A stretch of 64,000 nucleotides of DNA from DATHTC01 sp963746805 (GTDB lineage: Bacteria > Actinomycetota > Thermoleophilia > Gaiellales > Gaiellaceae). Below are positions 36,181 through 46,364 of the stretch, piece by piece. Position 1 is the stretch's first letter. Each line of letters opens with the position of its first letter. Made by a program: the position numbers and the translations under genes. The stretch is taken from positions 248,001 to 312,000 of the forward strand of contig CAVVCQ010000005.1 in the NCBI GenBank assembly GCA_963746805.1. The letters are read 5' to 3'. The notes under the pieces were generated by a model, which saw only the letters and a program-made list of their open reading frames with translations, was not told the origin of the DNA and made no database searches.

Positions 36181-38087
36181 GCGAGCACGTCCTGCCGCTG
36201 GGCGGCGACCTCGGCGCGGGCGCGGGACTCGTCGCTCGTGAGCGGATACCAGCACGCGACGCGGTGGCCGGGCCCGAGCGGGTCGAGGGGCGGGCGCTCC
36301 ACGCGGCAGCGGTCGGTCGCGATCGGGCACCGCGTCGCGAAGGGGCAGCCGGGCGAGCGGTCGAACGGGCCCGGAGCCCGCCCCGGGATGGTGGCGAGCG
36401 GCTGCGAGCGGTCCGACTCCATCGTCGGGACGGACGCGATGAGCGCCGCGGTGTACGGGTGGGCGGGCGCGTCGACGAGGCGCCGGACGTCGAGCTCCTC
36501 GACGATCCGGCCCGCGTACATGACGACCACGCGGCTGCAGAGCTGCGAGACGACGGCGACGTCGTGGGAGATGAAGAGCGCGGCGGCGTCGCGGGACTCG
36601 GTCACCTGCCGGAGCAGCCGCAGGATCTGCTGCTGCACCGTGACGTCGAGTGCCGTCGTCGGCTCGTCCGCGATCGTGAGGCGCGGGTCGATCATCAGCC
36701 CCATCGCGATGACCGCGCGCTGGCGCATGCCGCCGGAGAACTCGTGCGGATACTGGCGCACGCGCCCCTCGGCGCCGGCGATCCGCACGGAGCGCAGGCG
36801 GTCGATGCTTCGCTGCTTCGCCTGCGCGCGCGGGAGCCCATCGTGGACCTCCGCCACCTCGGACAGCTGCCGGCCGACGCGCAGGGCCGGGTTCAGCGAC
36901 GACATCGGATCCTGGTAGACGATTGCGAGCGACCGCCCGAACAGCCTCCTTCGCTCGGCGTCCGAGAGCTCGCGCGGATCGCGGCCGCAGAGCTCGTACC
37001 GCGCCGCCGCCATCCGCGCGGTCGGCGGCAGCAGGTCGGCGATCGCCATCGCCGTGAGCGTCTTGCCGGAGCCCGACTCGCCGACGACCCCGACGATCTC
37101 CCCCGCCCGCGCGTGCAGCGACACGTCCCGCACCGGGACGGAGCCGCCGGGGAACGAGACGGTGAGCCCCTCGATCGCGAGCACGTCCTCCGCGGACGCG
37201 TCCACCGGCGGCGGGCCGGTCGGCAGCACGGCCGGCGCGTCCCCGGCCTCGCGCCGCCAGCGCGCGGTGGACTGCCCCGCGGCGACCTTGGCGAGCGTCT
37301 CGCCGAGCAGCGTGAACGAGAGCGCGGCGAGGATGATCGCGACGGCCGGCCCGAGCGCCACCACGGGCGTGACGAAGATGCTGCCGAGGCCCTCGCCCAG
37401 CATCCGTCCCCAGTCGTAGTCCGGCGGCTGCACGGCGAGGCCGAGGAAGCTGAGCCCGGCGAGCGCGAGCAGCGCCTCGCCCACCGCGAGCGTGGTCGTG
37501 AGCAGGAGCGGCTCGGCGACGTTCGGCAGCACGTGGCGGAGGAACAGCCGCGTGCGTCCGACGCCGAGGACACGCGCCGCGGCGACGTAGTCCGATCCGA
37601 TCACCGACGCCGACAGCGTCTGCATCAGGCGTGCGAAGTACGGCGCGACCGCTACGCCGATGCCGAGCACCGCTCCGCGCGCGCCGACGCCGACGATCGC
37701 GGCGACGAAGATCGCGACGAGCAACGCCGGGAACGCGATCGTCAGGTTGATGAACGCCGTCAGCGCTCTCCCGAGCCGGTCCCCGACGAGCGTCGACAGC
37801 GCCCCGAGCGTGATCCCCAGCGTCGCCCCGATCGCGGTCGCGACGAGCGCCAGCACGATCGACAGCCGCGCCGCGACGAGGACGCGGTGGAGGATGTCGC
37901 GGCCGAGCGCGTCCGTCCCGAGCGGATGTTCGCGGCTCGCGCCCTGGGACACCGCCGTGAAGTCGAACCGCGCCGCGTCGTCCGCCCAGAGCACGGGCCC
38001 GAGCACGGCGAGGGTGACGACCGCGCCGACGCCGAGCACGGCGACGAGCCCGACCGGGGTGCGGAGGACCTGGCCCCAGCGTCCCAT
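36177..38087 (-). CDS. Peptide ABC transporter permease-ATPase fusion (DppC-DppD)
   Basis: A 636-residue fusion. Residues 1-270 are a DppC-type permease: HPLGTDALGRDILHRVLVAA and the EAA loop region AARVLGVGRTRLFLRHVLPN. Residues 310-636 are a DppD-type ATPase: Walker A VGVVGESGSGKTLTAMAIAD, Q-loop IVYQDPMSSLNPALRVG, signature PHEFSGGMRQRAVIAMGLMI, Walker B LTIADEPTTALDVTVQQQIL and the Cys-rich end SPGCPFATRCPIATDRCRVE. Permease-ATPase fusions of this layout are known in actinobacteria. It starts 11 bases after the other permease gene. Confidence 0.92.
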   Translation of the reverse strand: MGRWGQVLRTPVGLVAVLGVGAVVTLAVLGPVLWADDAARFDFTAVSQGASREHPLGTDALGRDILHRVLVAARLSIVLALVATAIGATLGITLGALSTLVGDRLGRALTAFINLTIAFPALLVAIFVAAIVGVGARGAVLGIGVAVAPYFARLMQTLSASVIGSDYVAAARVLGVGRTRLFLRHVLPNVAEPLLLTTTLAVGEALLALAGLSFLGLAVQPPDYDWGRMLGEGLGSIFVTPVVALGPAVAIILAALSFTLLGETLAKVAAGQSTARWRREAGDAPAVLPTGPPPVDASAEDVLAIEGLTVSFPGGSVPVRDVSLHARAGEIVGVVGESGSGKTLTAMAIADLLPPTARMAAARYELCGRDPRELSDAERRRLFGRSLAIVYQDPMSSLNPALRVGRQLSEVAEVHDGLPRAQAKQRSIDRLRSVRIAGAEGRVRQYPHEFSGGMRQRAVIAMGLMIDPRLTIADEPTTALDVTVQQQILRLLRQVTESRDAAALFISHDVAVVSQLCSRVVVMYAGRIVEELDVRRLVDAPAHPYTAALIASVPTMESDRSQPLATIPGRAPGPFDRSPGCPFATRCPIATDRCRVERPPLDPLGPGHRVACWYPLTSDESRARAEVAAQRQDVLA

Positions 38088-38098
38088 GGAACTCGACC

Positions 38099-39094
38099 TC
38101 ACCGGTCGAGGATCGTCGAGCGGGGGTCGATCGCGCCGAGCACGAGGTCGACGGCGAAGTTGATGAGGAGGACGAACGTCCCGAAGAGCAGCGCGAGTCC
38201 CTGCACCGCCGGGTAGTCCTTCTGCGTGACCGACTGGACGAGCGTGGTGCCGAGCCCGGGCCACGCGAAGATCTGCTCGACGAGCACCGTCCCCGCGATC
38301 AGGCCCCCGAGGAGCAGTCCCGCGATCGTCAGGGTCGCCGTCAGCGTGTTGGGCAGCGCATGGCGCAGGTACACGTGTCGCCGGGGCAGGCGCTTGCCGC
38401 GCGCGGTCCGCATGTAGTCCTGGTCGAGGACGCGCAGCCCCTCGACCCTGAAGATGCGGGCGAGCGCAGCCGCGGGTGCGATCGCGAGCGCCGCCACCGG
38501 CAGGACGTACGACGACGGGCCGCCGCGGCCGGCCACCGGCAGCCACTCGAGGCTCACGGCGAAGATCCAGACGAGCCCCACGCCGAGCAGGAACGCGGGG
38601 ATCGACGCGAACAGGCCGGCCGTCGCCGTGAACGCGAGCTCGCCCGAGCGGTGCCGGCCGCCGTGCGTCAATGCAGCCATGATCACCCCGAGCGGGATCG
38701 CGACGAGGATGGCGACGAGAAACGCGAGCCCGGCCAGCTGCAGCGTCGAGGGCAGCCGCGACTGGATCACGTCGGTGATCTCCTCACCCGTGAAGAGCGA
38801 CGTCCCGAGGTCGCCGTGGAGGACGTCGCGGACATAGGTCGCGAACTGCGTCGTCAAGGGGTCGTCGAGCCCGAGGTCGGCCCGCCGCTGCGCGACGAGG
38901 TCGGCCGGGGCGGCCGGGCCGAGTGCCGCGCGGACGGGGTCGCCCGGCACCAGGTGGATCATGAAGAACGTCGCCGTGAGCAGCAGGACCATGGACACGA
39001 CGAGCCTGGCCGTGCGCCGGACGAGGTAGGCGGACCGTGTGTGGTCCGCCCACCATCGCCGCCGCGGCAGGCCGGGGGCCGGTGCGTCCGTCAC
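38099..39094 (-). CDS. Peptide ABC transporter permease (DppB/OppB type)
   Basis: A 331-residue permease with six helices. The N-terminal helix is followed by FFMIHLVPGDPVRAALGPAA and LGLDDPLTTQFATYVRDVLHG, typical of DppB. The coupling loop reads LDQDYMRTARGKRLPRRHVY and continues to RHALPNTLTATLTIAGLLLG. GTG start, with a single base separating it from the stop of the binding-protein gene. This gene order (binding protein, DppB, DppC-DppD, DppF) is that of dipeptide/oligopeptide importers. Confidence 0.93.
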   Translation of the reverse strand: MTDAPAPGLPRRRWWADHTRSAYLVRRTARLVVSMVLLLTATFFMIHLVPGDPVRAALGPAAPADLVAQRRADLGLDDPLTTQFATYVRDVLHGDLGTSLFTGEEITDVIQSRLPSTLQLAGLAFLVAILVAIPLGVIMAALTHGGRHRSGELAFTATAGLFASIPAFLLGVGLVWIFAVSLEWLPVAGRGGPSSYVLPVAALAIAPAAALARIFRVEGLRVLDQDYMRTARGKRLPRRHVYLRHALPNTLTATLTIAGLLLGGLIAGTVLVEQIFAWPGLGTTLVQSVTQKDYPAVQGLALLFGTFVLLINFAVDLVLGAIDPRSTILDR

Positions 39095-39095
39095 G

Positions 39096-40658
39096 TCAAC
39101 GCGTCAGCCTCAGGCTCGTCGGAATCACGCCTGCGGCGGAGAGCGCGAACGAGGCGCCGTTGCCGTAGATCACCGCGGTGAGGGCGGACGTCGGGACGAT
39201 GTCGGCCTGCCGCATCAGCGCCCGCTCGCCGTCCAGCCAGAACCGGCAGCCCACGCGCCCGACCCGGCGGTTCGCCCGCGCGACGGAGGTGCGGTACGCG
39301 AGGTTGTCGATCGCGGAGAAGTTCGTCCCGTTGGGCGGCGTCGGGCCGTTGAGGAACGGCGTGAGCTGCGCCGGGCTGGTGACGCCGATCCCGATCACGA
39401 CCACGTCCCAGTCACCCGCGCCGAAGATCGCGCCCTGAAGCGCGGCGGTGCTCATCCCGGCCAGCGTGACGCTGACGCCCGCGGCCGAGAGCTGCTGCTG
39501 CATGAGCTCCATGGCCGAGTTGATCGTCGCGATGCCGGCATCGGTCGGGTAGATGATCCGGAGCCGCATCCCCCTGCCGTTCAGCACCGAGCGGGCGGCG
39601 CCCGGGTTGTACGCGGGCACGGTGCCGGACACGGTGTTGCCGGGGCAGGGGGTGACGTCCTGCCGCGTCAGCTGCGTGACGCGCACGCCGCGGCCCGAGG
39701 TGATGACCGTTCCCCACTGCCGCAGGTTGACCGCCTGGACGATCGCCCGCCGGACGTTCGCGTCCGCGCCGGGCTTGCCTTGCCGCTGGTTGAAGAAGAG
39801 CTCGGTCGGGAAGGCGATCGTCGTGCGCCGGAAGTAGCCGCGGCCGTTGAGCCGGGCGCGCTCGGCGCCGAGGATCGTGGCCACGTTGAGCCCCCTCGTG
39901 AGCAGGAGGTTCGCGGCGGTGCTCTCGTTCGAGACGACGCGGAGGATCACGCGGGCCGGCAGGCGTCGCGCGACCGTGGTGGCCCCGTTCGGGCCCCAGC
40001 GGTAGCCGTTGCGGACCTGGAAGGTGTAGTGGTCGCCGGACACCGACTCGACGAGTCGGTACGGCCCGCTCCCGACCGCGCCGCGGTCGAGCAGCGAGCG
40101 GTTCTGGAGGCCGCGCGCACACACCATCTGCACGAGCGCCAGCCCGTGGATCATGAACGGGTTCGGCGTGCTCGTCGTCACGACGACCCGGCCGGTGCCG
40201 TTGTTCGCCGCCGTCGTCGCCCCGACGGGCACGGCGACGCCGAGGTACGGCGACTTGTTCGCCGGGTTGACGACGAAGTCGAGGTTCCGCTTCACGACCG
40301 AGGCCGTCATCGCGCTGCCGTCCGAGCACGTCATGCCCCGCCGCAGCGTGAACTCGACCCGCTTCGGCGACACGACCCGCCACGACCGCGCCAGGTTCCC
40401 CGCCAGGCGGCCGGGCCCGGTGACGTTGACGAGCGTGTCGTACGTGAACGACCCGACCGTCCGCGCCGCTCCGAGGAGCGTCAGGTGCGGGTCGAGGTTG
40501 CCGGGATCGGTCGCGATCGCCATCGTCAGCGTCCCCGACGCCGCCGGAGCCGCAGGCGCCACGGCCTGGTCCGGCGCGGCGCGGCCTTCGGACGACGAAC
40601 CAGCCAGGATCGCGACCGACGCGGCCGCCGCGATCGTCACACCACAGAGCCTGCGCAT
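39096..40658 (-). CDS. Peptide ABC transporter substrate-binding protein (SBP family 5)
   Basis: A 520-residue exported protein. The ATG at 40658 follows GGAGGT and gives a signal peptide (MRRLCGVTIAAAASVAILAG); a Cys early in the signal is probably not a lipobox. The mature part has GTLTMAIATDPGNLDPHLTL, FTYDTLVNVTGPGRLAGNLA, the family landmark VEFTLRRGMTCSDGSAMTA and VGSGPYRLVESVSGDHYTF. Such proteins bind peptides, nickel complexes or glycosides. It heads the importer operon and is set apart from the upstream peptidase gene by a GC hairpin, so the importer probably has its own promoter. Confidence 0.92.
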   Translation of the reverse strand: MRRLCGVTIAAAASVAILAGSSSEGRAAPDQAVAPAAPAASGTLTMAIATDPGNLDPHLTLLGAARTVGSFTYDTLVNVTGPGRLAGNLARSWRVVSPKRVEFTLRRGMTCSDGSAMTASVVKRNLDFVVNPANKSPYLGVAVPVGATTAANNGTGRVVVTTSTPNPFMIHGLALVQMVCARGLQNRSLLDRGAVGSGPYRLVESVSGDHYTFQVRNGYRWGPNGATTVARRLPARVILRVVSNESTAANLLLTRGLNVATILGAERARLNGRGYFRRTTIAFPTELFFNQRQGKPGADANVRRAIVQAVNLRQWGTVITSGRGVRVTQLTRQDVTPCPGNTVSGTVPAYNPGAARSVLNGRGMRLRIIYPTDAGIATINSAMELMQQQLSAAGVSVTLAGMSTAALQGAIFGAGDWDVVVIGIGVTSPAQLTPFLNGPTPPNGTNFSAIDNLAYRTSVARANRRVGRVGCRFWLDGERALMRQADIVPTSALTAVIYGNGASFALSAAGVIPTSLRLTR

Positions 40659-40706
40659 CTCAAAACCTCCGGGTCGTCGCCTCGGAACAGGGCACCACCG
40701 GGCCAT

Positions 40707-40728
40707 CCTGCCCGCGGACGCGGGCAGG
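40707..40728 (-). terminator. GC hairpin between the peptidase fusion and the importer operon
   Basis: CCTGCCCGC pairs perfectly with its complement over GGAC, 67 bases past the stop of the S9/beta-lactamase-family gene and 49 bases upstream of the binding-protein start. No U-tract. Confidence 0.5.
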
Positions 40729-40794
40729 GGGCATCGTGCGCTCGGACAACCCGCCCGGGCGCCGTTCGTGGCACGCGACGATCGCCACCCCCGA

Positions 40795-43700
40795 TCAGGC
40801 GACCTTCGGTGTGGCCCGCACGCCGAAGTGCTGGTAGCGCTCGCCCGTCGGCAGCGAGTAGAACGTCACCGGCGCCCACGTCTCCCCGCCGTCGGGATCG
40901 CGCGTGACGTACAGGTCCTGCGAGATCGCCACGAGCGGGTACTCCTGCACCGGGTCCGGGATCAGCTCGGCCAGCGGGCCCGTGATCGTCGCGCGCAGCT
41001 TCGGCCCGCCGTCGCCGTTCAGGACCTCGATCTTCACGCTCGTGCGCTCGTACGTGCCGAGGTGCGGCGTGATGTCGACCGAGACGGGCTCCGCGGGCGG
41101 CTCCAGCGGCCGGGGCATGTCGATGCCGGCGAGCTCGGCGAAGATCTCGCGGTAGAGGTCCTCGTAGAGGTCGCGCGTGTTGCCGCCGTTCGTGAGCAGC
41201 GTCACGGCGAGCCCGGCGTCCGGGAGCACGCGCAGGAACGCGGCCTGCCCGATCGTGTTGCCGTCGTGCCCGACGAGCCGCCGACCGTCCCAGTCGAAAC
41301 GGATCCAGCCGATCCCCCACGAGTCGCCGAGGGTGTACTTGTCCGGCAGGTCGGCCTCCTTCGCCCGCATCGCCGTGGCGCTCTCCTCGCTCAGGATCCG
41401 GGTGCCGTCCGCGGCCACGCCGTCGGTCAGGTGCATCCGCGCGAACGCGAGCACGTCCTCCACGGTCGAGTTGATGAGCCCGGCCGGGCCGGCCGAGCGC
41501 GGCAGGCCCCACGCGGTCGGCGCCCGCACCTGCTCGCCTTCGACCTTGAGGTGGCCGACGGCGGCGCGATGCAGCAGCGCCTCCTCCGGCAGCGTCCCCG
41601 TGTGGCCGAGGCCGAGCGGCGCGATCAGCCGTTCGTGGATCGCGGCGTCCCAGGTCCCGCCCGTGAGCTTCTCGATCACGCGTCCGGCGAGCGAGAAGCC
41701 CGAGTTGCAGTAGGACCAGGTGGCGCCGAGCGGGTGGTTCTGCGCCGCCTCGCCCAGCCCGGCCGCGTACTTCTCCAGGCAGTCGTCGCCGCGCCCGGTG
41801 TCGGTGAAGATGTCGCCGTCGATCCCGCTCGTGTGCGAGAGCAGGTGCCGCATCGTCACCTGCTGGGTCACGTCCGCGTCGGCGAGCTCGAGCTCCGGCA
41901 GGACGTCGACGAGCGGCGCGTCGAGGTCCAGCTTCCCCTCGTCCACCAGCTGCATCGCCACGGTGGCCGTCCAGACCTTCGTCATCGAGCCGATCTGGAA
42001 GACCGAGTCGGGAGTCGTGTCGACGCCCGTCTCCTTGTTCAGGAGCCCGTGGGCCGCGGCGACCACCTCGTCCTCCCCGTCGGGGCGGAGGCGGAGGATG
42101 CCGAGCGTCGCGCCGGGCACCTTGTGCTTCGCGGCCAGCTCGCCGAGGCGCGCCTGCCAGTGGTCGGCGTCGAGGGTCGGGCCGTCGCCTGCTGCGTGCT
42201 GCTCGATCCAGTTCATGATCCTCCTATTGAAGTCGATGCGGTGCGAAGGCCGCCCGTCGAGGACGAAGAGGTGGGACGCCTCGGGGTAGAGGACGAGCCG
42301 CGTCGGCACACCGCGTCCGCGGAGCGCCGCGTACCACTGCTGCGCCTGGCCGACCGGGCAGCGGAAATCCACCGCGCCGTGGTAGACGAGCGTCGGCGTG
42401 CGAGACGTGCTCGACGCGCGCGAGCGGCGACATCGCCTCGTACCGGTCGCGTGCCTCCCACGGCGTCGCCCCGAGCTCGAGCGTCCCGAGCAGGTGGCCG
42501 AGGTCGCCCGTCCCGGCCATGCTCGTGACGTCGGAGACCACGCCGCCGGCCACGGCCGCGGCGAAGCGGTCGTCCCGGCTCGTGAGGTAGCAGGTCATGT
42601 ACCCGCCGTAGCTGTAGCCGGTCACCGCCAGCCGGCCGGGGTCGGCGATCCCCTCCTCGACGAGCCGGTCGAGCGGCTCGAGGAAGTCCTTCGCGTCCGC
42701 CACGCCCCAGCCCGCGAGCACCGCCTCGAAGAAGTCCTCGCCGTAGCCGTCGCTCCCGCGCGGGTTGAGCAGGAGCACGGCCCAGCCCCGCGCGGCGAGG
42801 CCCTCGTGGTAGAGGTGGATCTCGTCGGCCGCGGCGTTCCACGCGTTGTGCGGCCCGCCGTGGACGTCCAGCAGGAGTGGCTGCGGCCCGGGCGCGTCCG
42901 GGTCGCGGACGAGCCAGCCGTGGACGACGGTGCCGTCGGAGATCGTGAACTCGCGCTCCTCGCGTGGGAAGCGCTCGACGTCCGCGAGAGCGGCGCCGTG
43001 GTCGGTGAGGACCGTCTCGTCGCCCGTGGCGAGGTCGACGAGGACGATCTCGCCGTGAGAGCTCGCGGTGGCGAGCCCGATGGCCACCGCTTCGCCCGCG
43101 ACGGACAGGCCGCCGACGACGCGGGCTGCGCCCGTCACGACCGGGCTCGGATCCCCGCCGTCGAGCGGCACCGAGTACAGGTGCGTGCACCCGCGGTCGC
43201 GGACGCAGAAGATCACCGTGCGGCCGTCGCCGGCGAGCTGCGGTGAGCCGCCCGGATATGCGGGCGCGCCGGGCATCACGTTGCGGTCGAGGGCGGCGGC
43301 CAGGTCGACCGGCTCGCCGCCGTGGAGCGGCAGCCGCAGCAGGCGCGTGTGGCCGATCGGGCTGTCGAGGTTCCCGGCGACGACGAGCGCCGTCCCGTCC
43401 GGCGTCCATGCGATCGCCCCGCCGACGCCGTCCTCGAGCCCGACCGGCTCCGGTCGCGACCCCTCCGCCGCGTCGACGACGTAGACCGGCGCGCGGAAGG
43501 CGAGATCGGCGTCCGGCGCCGTCGCGGCTGCGAACGCCAGCCGCGTCCCGTCCGGCGACCACGCCGGGTCGCCGGCGTGCCAGTCGCCGTCGGTCAGCCG
43601 GCGGCAGTCCTTCGACTCGAGGTCGACGACGTGCAGGTGCTTGCGCAGCCCGCGCAGGAAGCCGGCGCCGTCGGCCTGGTAGTCGAGCCGGTCGGCGACG

Positions 43701-44140
43701 ATCGGCGCGTGGGACCGGCGCTCGCGGGCCGTTTCGTCCTCACCGGGCGCGGCGTCGCGGTCGACGGGCGCGGCGAACGCGATCGCGGTGCCGTCGGGGC
43801 GCCAGACCGGCGCGCCGGCGCCGAGCGGCAGCGTCGTCAACTGCTCCGCCTCACCGCCGTCGGCGGGCAGCAGCCACACCTGCGGCGGCCCGTCCTGTGC
43901 GCGCAGGAACGCGATCCGCGACCCGTCCGGCGACCACGCGGGCGACGAGTCCGCCGGGCCGTGGGTGAGGCGGCGCGGCGACTCAGCCCGCGAGGCCGAC
44001 CAGAGCGCGCGGACGTTGCGGTCGCCCTCCGCGTCGACGGTGCGGAGCACGTACGCGCAGCGGCCGCCGTCCGGGGACAGCGCCGGCTGCTCGGGGACGG
44101 CGAGCGCCGTCAGGTCGTCGATCCGCAGGCGGCGGGTCAG
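40795..44140 (-). CDS. S9 prolyl-oligopeptidase-like peptidase fused to serine beta-lactamase-family hydrolase (copy 2), one frame break
   Basis: About 1115 residues. The first 640 are an acylaminoacyl-peptidase type S9 protein: propeller repeats such as PAWSPDGSRIAFLRAQDG, then the catalytic Ser in VTGYSYGGYMTCYLTS, Asp in HGAVDFRCPVGQAQQW and His in YPEASHLFVLDG. A frame change near 42400 (one extra T) is needed. The frame then runs on without a stop through the S9 end (MNWIEQH) into a hydrolase with GSMTKVW and SYCNSGF, like copy 1. AGGAGG lies 3 bases before the internal ATG at 42216, so separate internal initiation is possible. The start is uncertain: CTG at 44140 follows GGAGGAGG. Confidence 0.8.
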
Positions 44141-44253
44141 GGGGCCTCCTCCTCGCGTCGGGCGGGTGCGCGGAGCCTCGCAGCCGCGACCCGGCACGTG
44201 CTTCGTCCACGTCCCCCAAAGCGAGCGGCAGGAGTCGTGGGGCGCGACAAACC

Positions 44254-45375
44254 TCAGCCGAGGAGGTCGGCGACGAGCGCGGCGACGAGCGCCGCACGCT
44301 CGGCCATCGCATCGACCCGCACGAACTCGCCTTCGCCGTGGGCGTGGTCGCCGACCGCGCCGAGGCCGTCGAGGGTCGGGACGCCGAGCGCGGCGATCAC
44401 GCTCCCGTCGGAGCCGCCTCCGACCTCGGCCTCGGCGAGCGCCGGCAGCCCGAGCTCGAGCGCGAGCCGCTGCGCGCGCGCGAACAGCTCCACGGACGAC
44501 CTGCGCTCGAGGGGCGGGACGTCCAGCGTCCGCTCCACGGCGAGCGCCGCCCCGGGCAGTACCGGGCGGAGCGCGGCGAACGCGGCGTCGAGCCGCTCGG
44601 CCTCGTCGCGCGTGCGCGTGCGCACGTCGACGTGCGCGGAGGCCTGGGCCGCGACCGTGTTCACGGCGGTGCCGCCGGCGACGAGGCTCGGCGTCACCGT
44701 CGTCCCCAGCTCGGGCCGCGCGAGCGCCGCGATCGCCAGCAGCTGGTGCGCCAGCTCGACCGCGGCGTTCACGCCGCGCTCGGGGTCGAGTCCCGCATGC
44801 GCCGCCCGACCGGTCACCGCGACGTGGAAGACGGAGACGCCCTTCCGCGCCGTCTTCAACGCTCCATGGGCGCTGGGCTCGAGCACGAGTGCAGCCTGGA
44901 TCCCCGCGACGGTCTCCTCGATCAGGGCCCGCGACGTGGGAGAGCCGATCTCCTCGTCGGTGGTCAGCAGCACCGCCACGCCCTCGGGCACGCCGAGCGC
45001 GGCCAGCGCATGGAGCAGCTGGACGACCCCGGCCTTCATGTCGAACACCCCCGGGCCCGTGGCCGTGCCGCCGTCCACGGCGAACGGCCAGCGGGCGAGC
45101 GTCCCCGTCGGCCACACCGTGTCCAGGTGGCCGACGAGGAGGACGCGCGGCGCCGTCCCGAAGCGCCAGCGCAGGTGCACGCGCCCGTCCGCGGCCACGC
45201 GCTCGGCACGGGCGCCGAGCAGCTCGAGCGCGAGCCCGTCCGCCACGTCCGCGCAAGTCGCGCAGGCCGCAGGCGACGAGGTCGGCGACTCGGCCTCGAC
45301 GAGTTCGCGGAGCGCGTCGACCATCGCCGGCGTGCGGACGCGGAGGCCGTCGACGAGCGCGTGCGTGGTTTTCAT
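44254..45375 (-). CDS. M20-family metallopeptidase/N-acyl amino acid deacylase
   Basis: A 373-residue cytosolic enzyme. Metal ligands follow the M20 pattern: VLLVGHLDTVWPTG (His, with catalytic Asp), GPGVFDMKAGVVQLLHALA (bridging Asp), LLTTDEEIGSPTSR (catalytic and ligand Glu) and AVGDHAHGEGEFV (last His). The dimerisation insert includes GRAAHAGLDPERGVNAAVEL. The closest named types are carboxypeptidase G2-like and succinyl-amino-acid hydrolases. It is divergent from GNAT and the racemase across 119 bases. In that context it is a good candidate for removing the succinyl group from N-succinyl-L-amino acids. Confidence 0.9.
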   Translation of the reverse strand: MKTTHALVDGLRVRTPAMVDALRELVEAESPTSSPAACATCADVADGLALELLGARAERVAADGRVHLRWRFGTAPRVLLVGHLDTVWPTGTLARWPFAVDGGTATGPGVFDMKAGVVQLLHALAALGVPEGVAVLLTTDEEIGSPTSRALIEETVAGIQAALVLEPSAHGALKTARKGVSVFHVAVTGRAAHAGLDPERGVNAAVELAHQLLAIAALARPELGTTVTPSLVAGGTAVNTVAAQASAHVDVRTRTRDEAERLDAAFAALRPVLPGAALAVERTLDVPPLERRSSVELFARAQRLALELGLPALAEAEVGGGSDGSVIAALGVPTLDGLGAVGDHAHGEGEFVRVDAMAERAALVAALVADLLG

Positions 45376-45494
45376 CGCCGCTCCGATTCTCGACGTTCGC
45401 CGCGCGGCCGGTTCGGAGTCCAAGCCAAAGCACGCCCGCGGAGCTTGTGTGGATCGACCATGCCGCCGCGGAATCGGCGTGGAACGATCGGCGC

Positions 45495-46364
45495 ATGGCC
45501 CGGACGGCGCTCGCCCGCCCGCAGGTTCCGCCCGAGGTGCGAGAGCACGCGGCGGCGGCCGCCGAGCGTGCCGCCGAGCGTGCCGGCGTGGTCGTCCGAC
45601 CGCTCGTCACGCTCCCCGAGCTCGAGGCGTGCGCGGAGCTGATCGAGCGCATCTGGGACGACGGCGAGCCGAAGGCCCCGACGAGCCTGCTCCGCGCGCT
45701 CGCCCACGCCGGCGGCTTCGTCGCCGGGGCCTACGGCGACGGCGAGCTCGTCGGCGTCTCGTTCGGGTTCCTCGGGCTCGGCGAGTCCGAGCTCCACCTC
45801 CATTCGCACATCACGGGCGTCGCCCCCGCGCACCGGAGCCGCTCGGTCGGGTTCGCGCTGAAGCAGTTCCAGCGCAGCTGGGCGCTCGCCCACGACGTGC
45901 CCACGATCGAGTGGACCGCCGACCCGCTCGTGCGCGGAAACGTGTTCTTCAACCTCGTCAAGCTCGGCGCCTCGATCGTCGCCTACCACGACGACTTCTA
46001 CGGCCCGTTGCGCGACCGGCTCAACGCCGGCGAGGAGAGCGACCGCGTGCTCATGCGCTGGGACCTCGCCTCCGAGCGCGCGATCCGCGCCGCGGAGGGA
46101 GACCTCCGGGAGCCGGCGCTTGGCGAGGGCGGCGTCGTCCTCCGGGAGGGCGCCGACGGCGAGCCGGCGGTCGACGGCGCGTACGAGCCCAACGGGACCC
46201 TGCTCGCCTGGATCCCGGAGGACATCGTCCGGATCCGGGCGGAGCGGCCGGACTGCGCGCACGCGTGGCGTCACGCGGTCCGCAGGACCGTCGGCCACGC
46301 ACTCGCCGACGGCTACCGGGCCGAGGAGATCACGCGGAGCGGCTGGCTCGTCCTGACCCGATGA
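45495..46364 (+). CDS. GNAT-fold acyltransferase (candidate N-succinyltransferase partner of the racemase)
   Basis: A 289-residue protein with a GNAT fold: VRPLVTLPELEACAELIERI at the start, GGFVAGAYGDGELVGVSFGF for the central strands, and an acyl-CoA site-like stretch APAHRSRSVGFALKQFQRSW, followed by IEWTADPLVRGNVFFNLVKL. This subtype is regularly found next to enolase-superfamily racemase/OSBS genes, and in Geobacillus its relative succinylates D-amino acids. The stop overlaps the racemase start (ATGA), so the two are made together. Divergent from the M20 gene. Confidence 0.85.
   Translation: MARTALARPQVPPEVREHAAAAAERAAERAGVVVRPLVTLPELEACAELIERIWDDGEPKAPTSLLRALAHAGGFVAGAYGDGELVGVSFGFLGLGESELHLHSHITGVAPAHRSRSVGFALKQFQRSWALAHDVPTIEWTADPLVRGNVFFNLVKLGASIVAYHDDFYGPLRDRLNAGEESDRVLMRWDLASERAIRAAEGDLREPALGEGGVVLREGADGEPAVDGAYEPNGTLLAWIPEDIVRIRAERPDCAHAWRHAVRRTVGHALADGYRAEEITRSGWLVLTR

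Noticed and set aside
42224..45652. A 1142-codon frame covering M20 and the S9 peptidase
   Set aside because: The part over the M20 gene is a shadow in the wrong frame; only the S9 part from about 44140 is coding.
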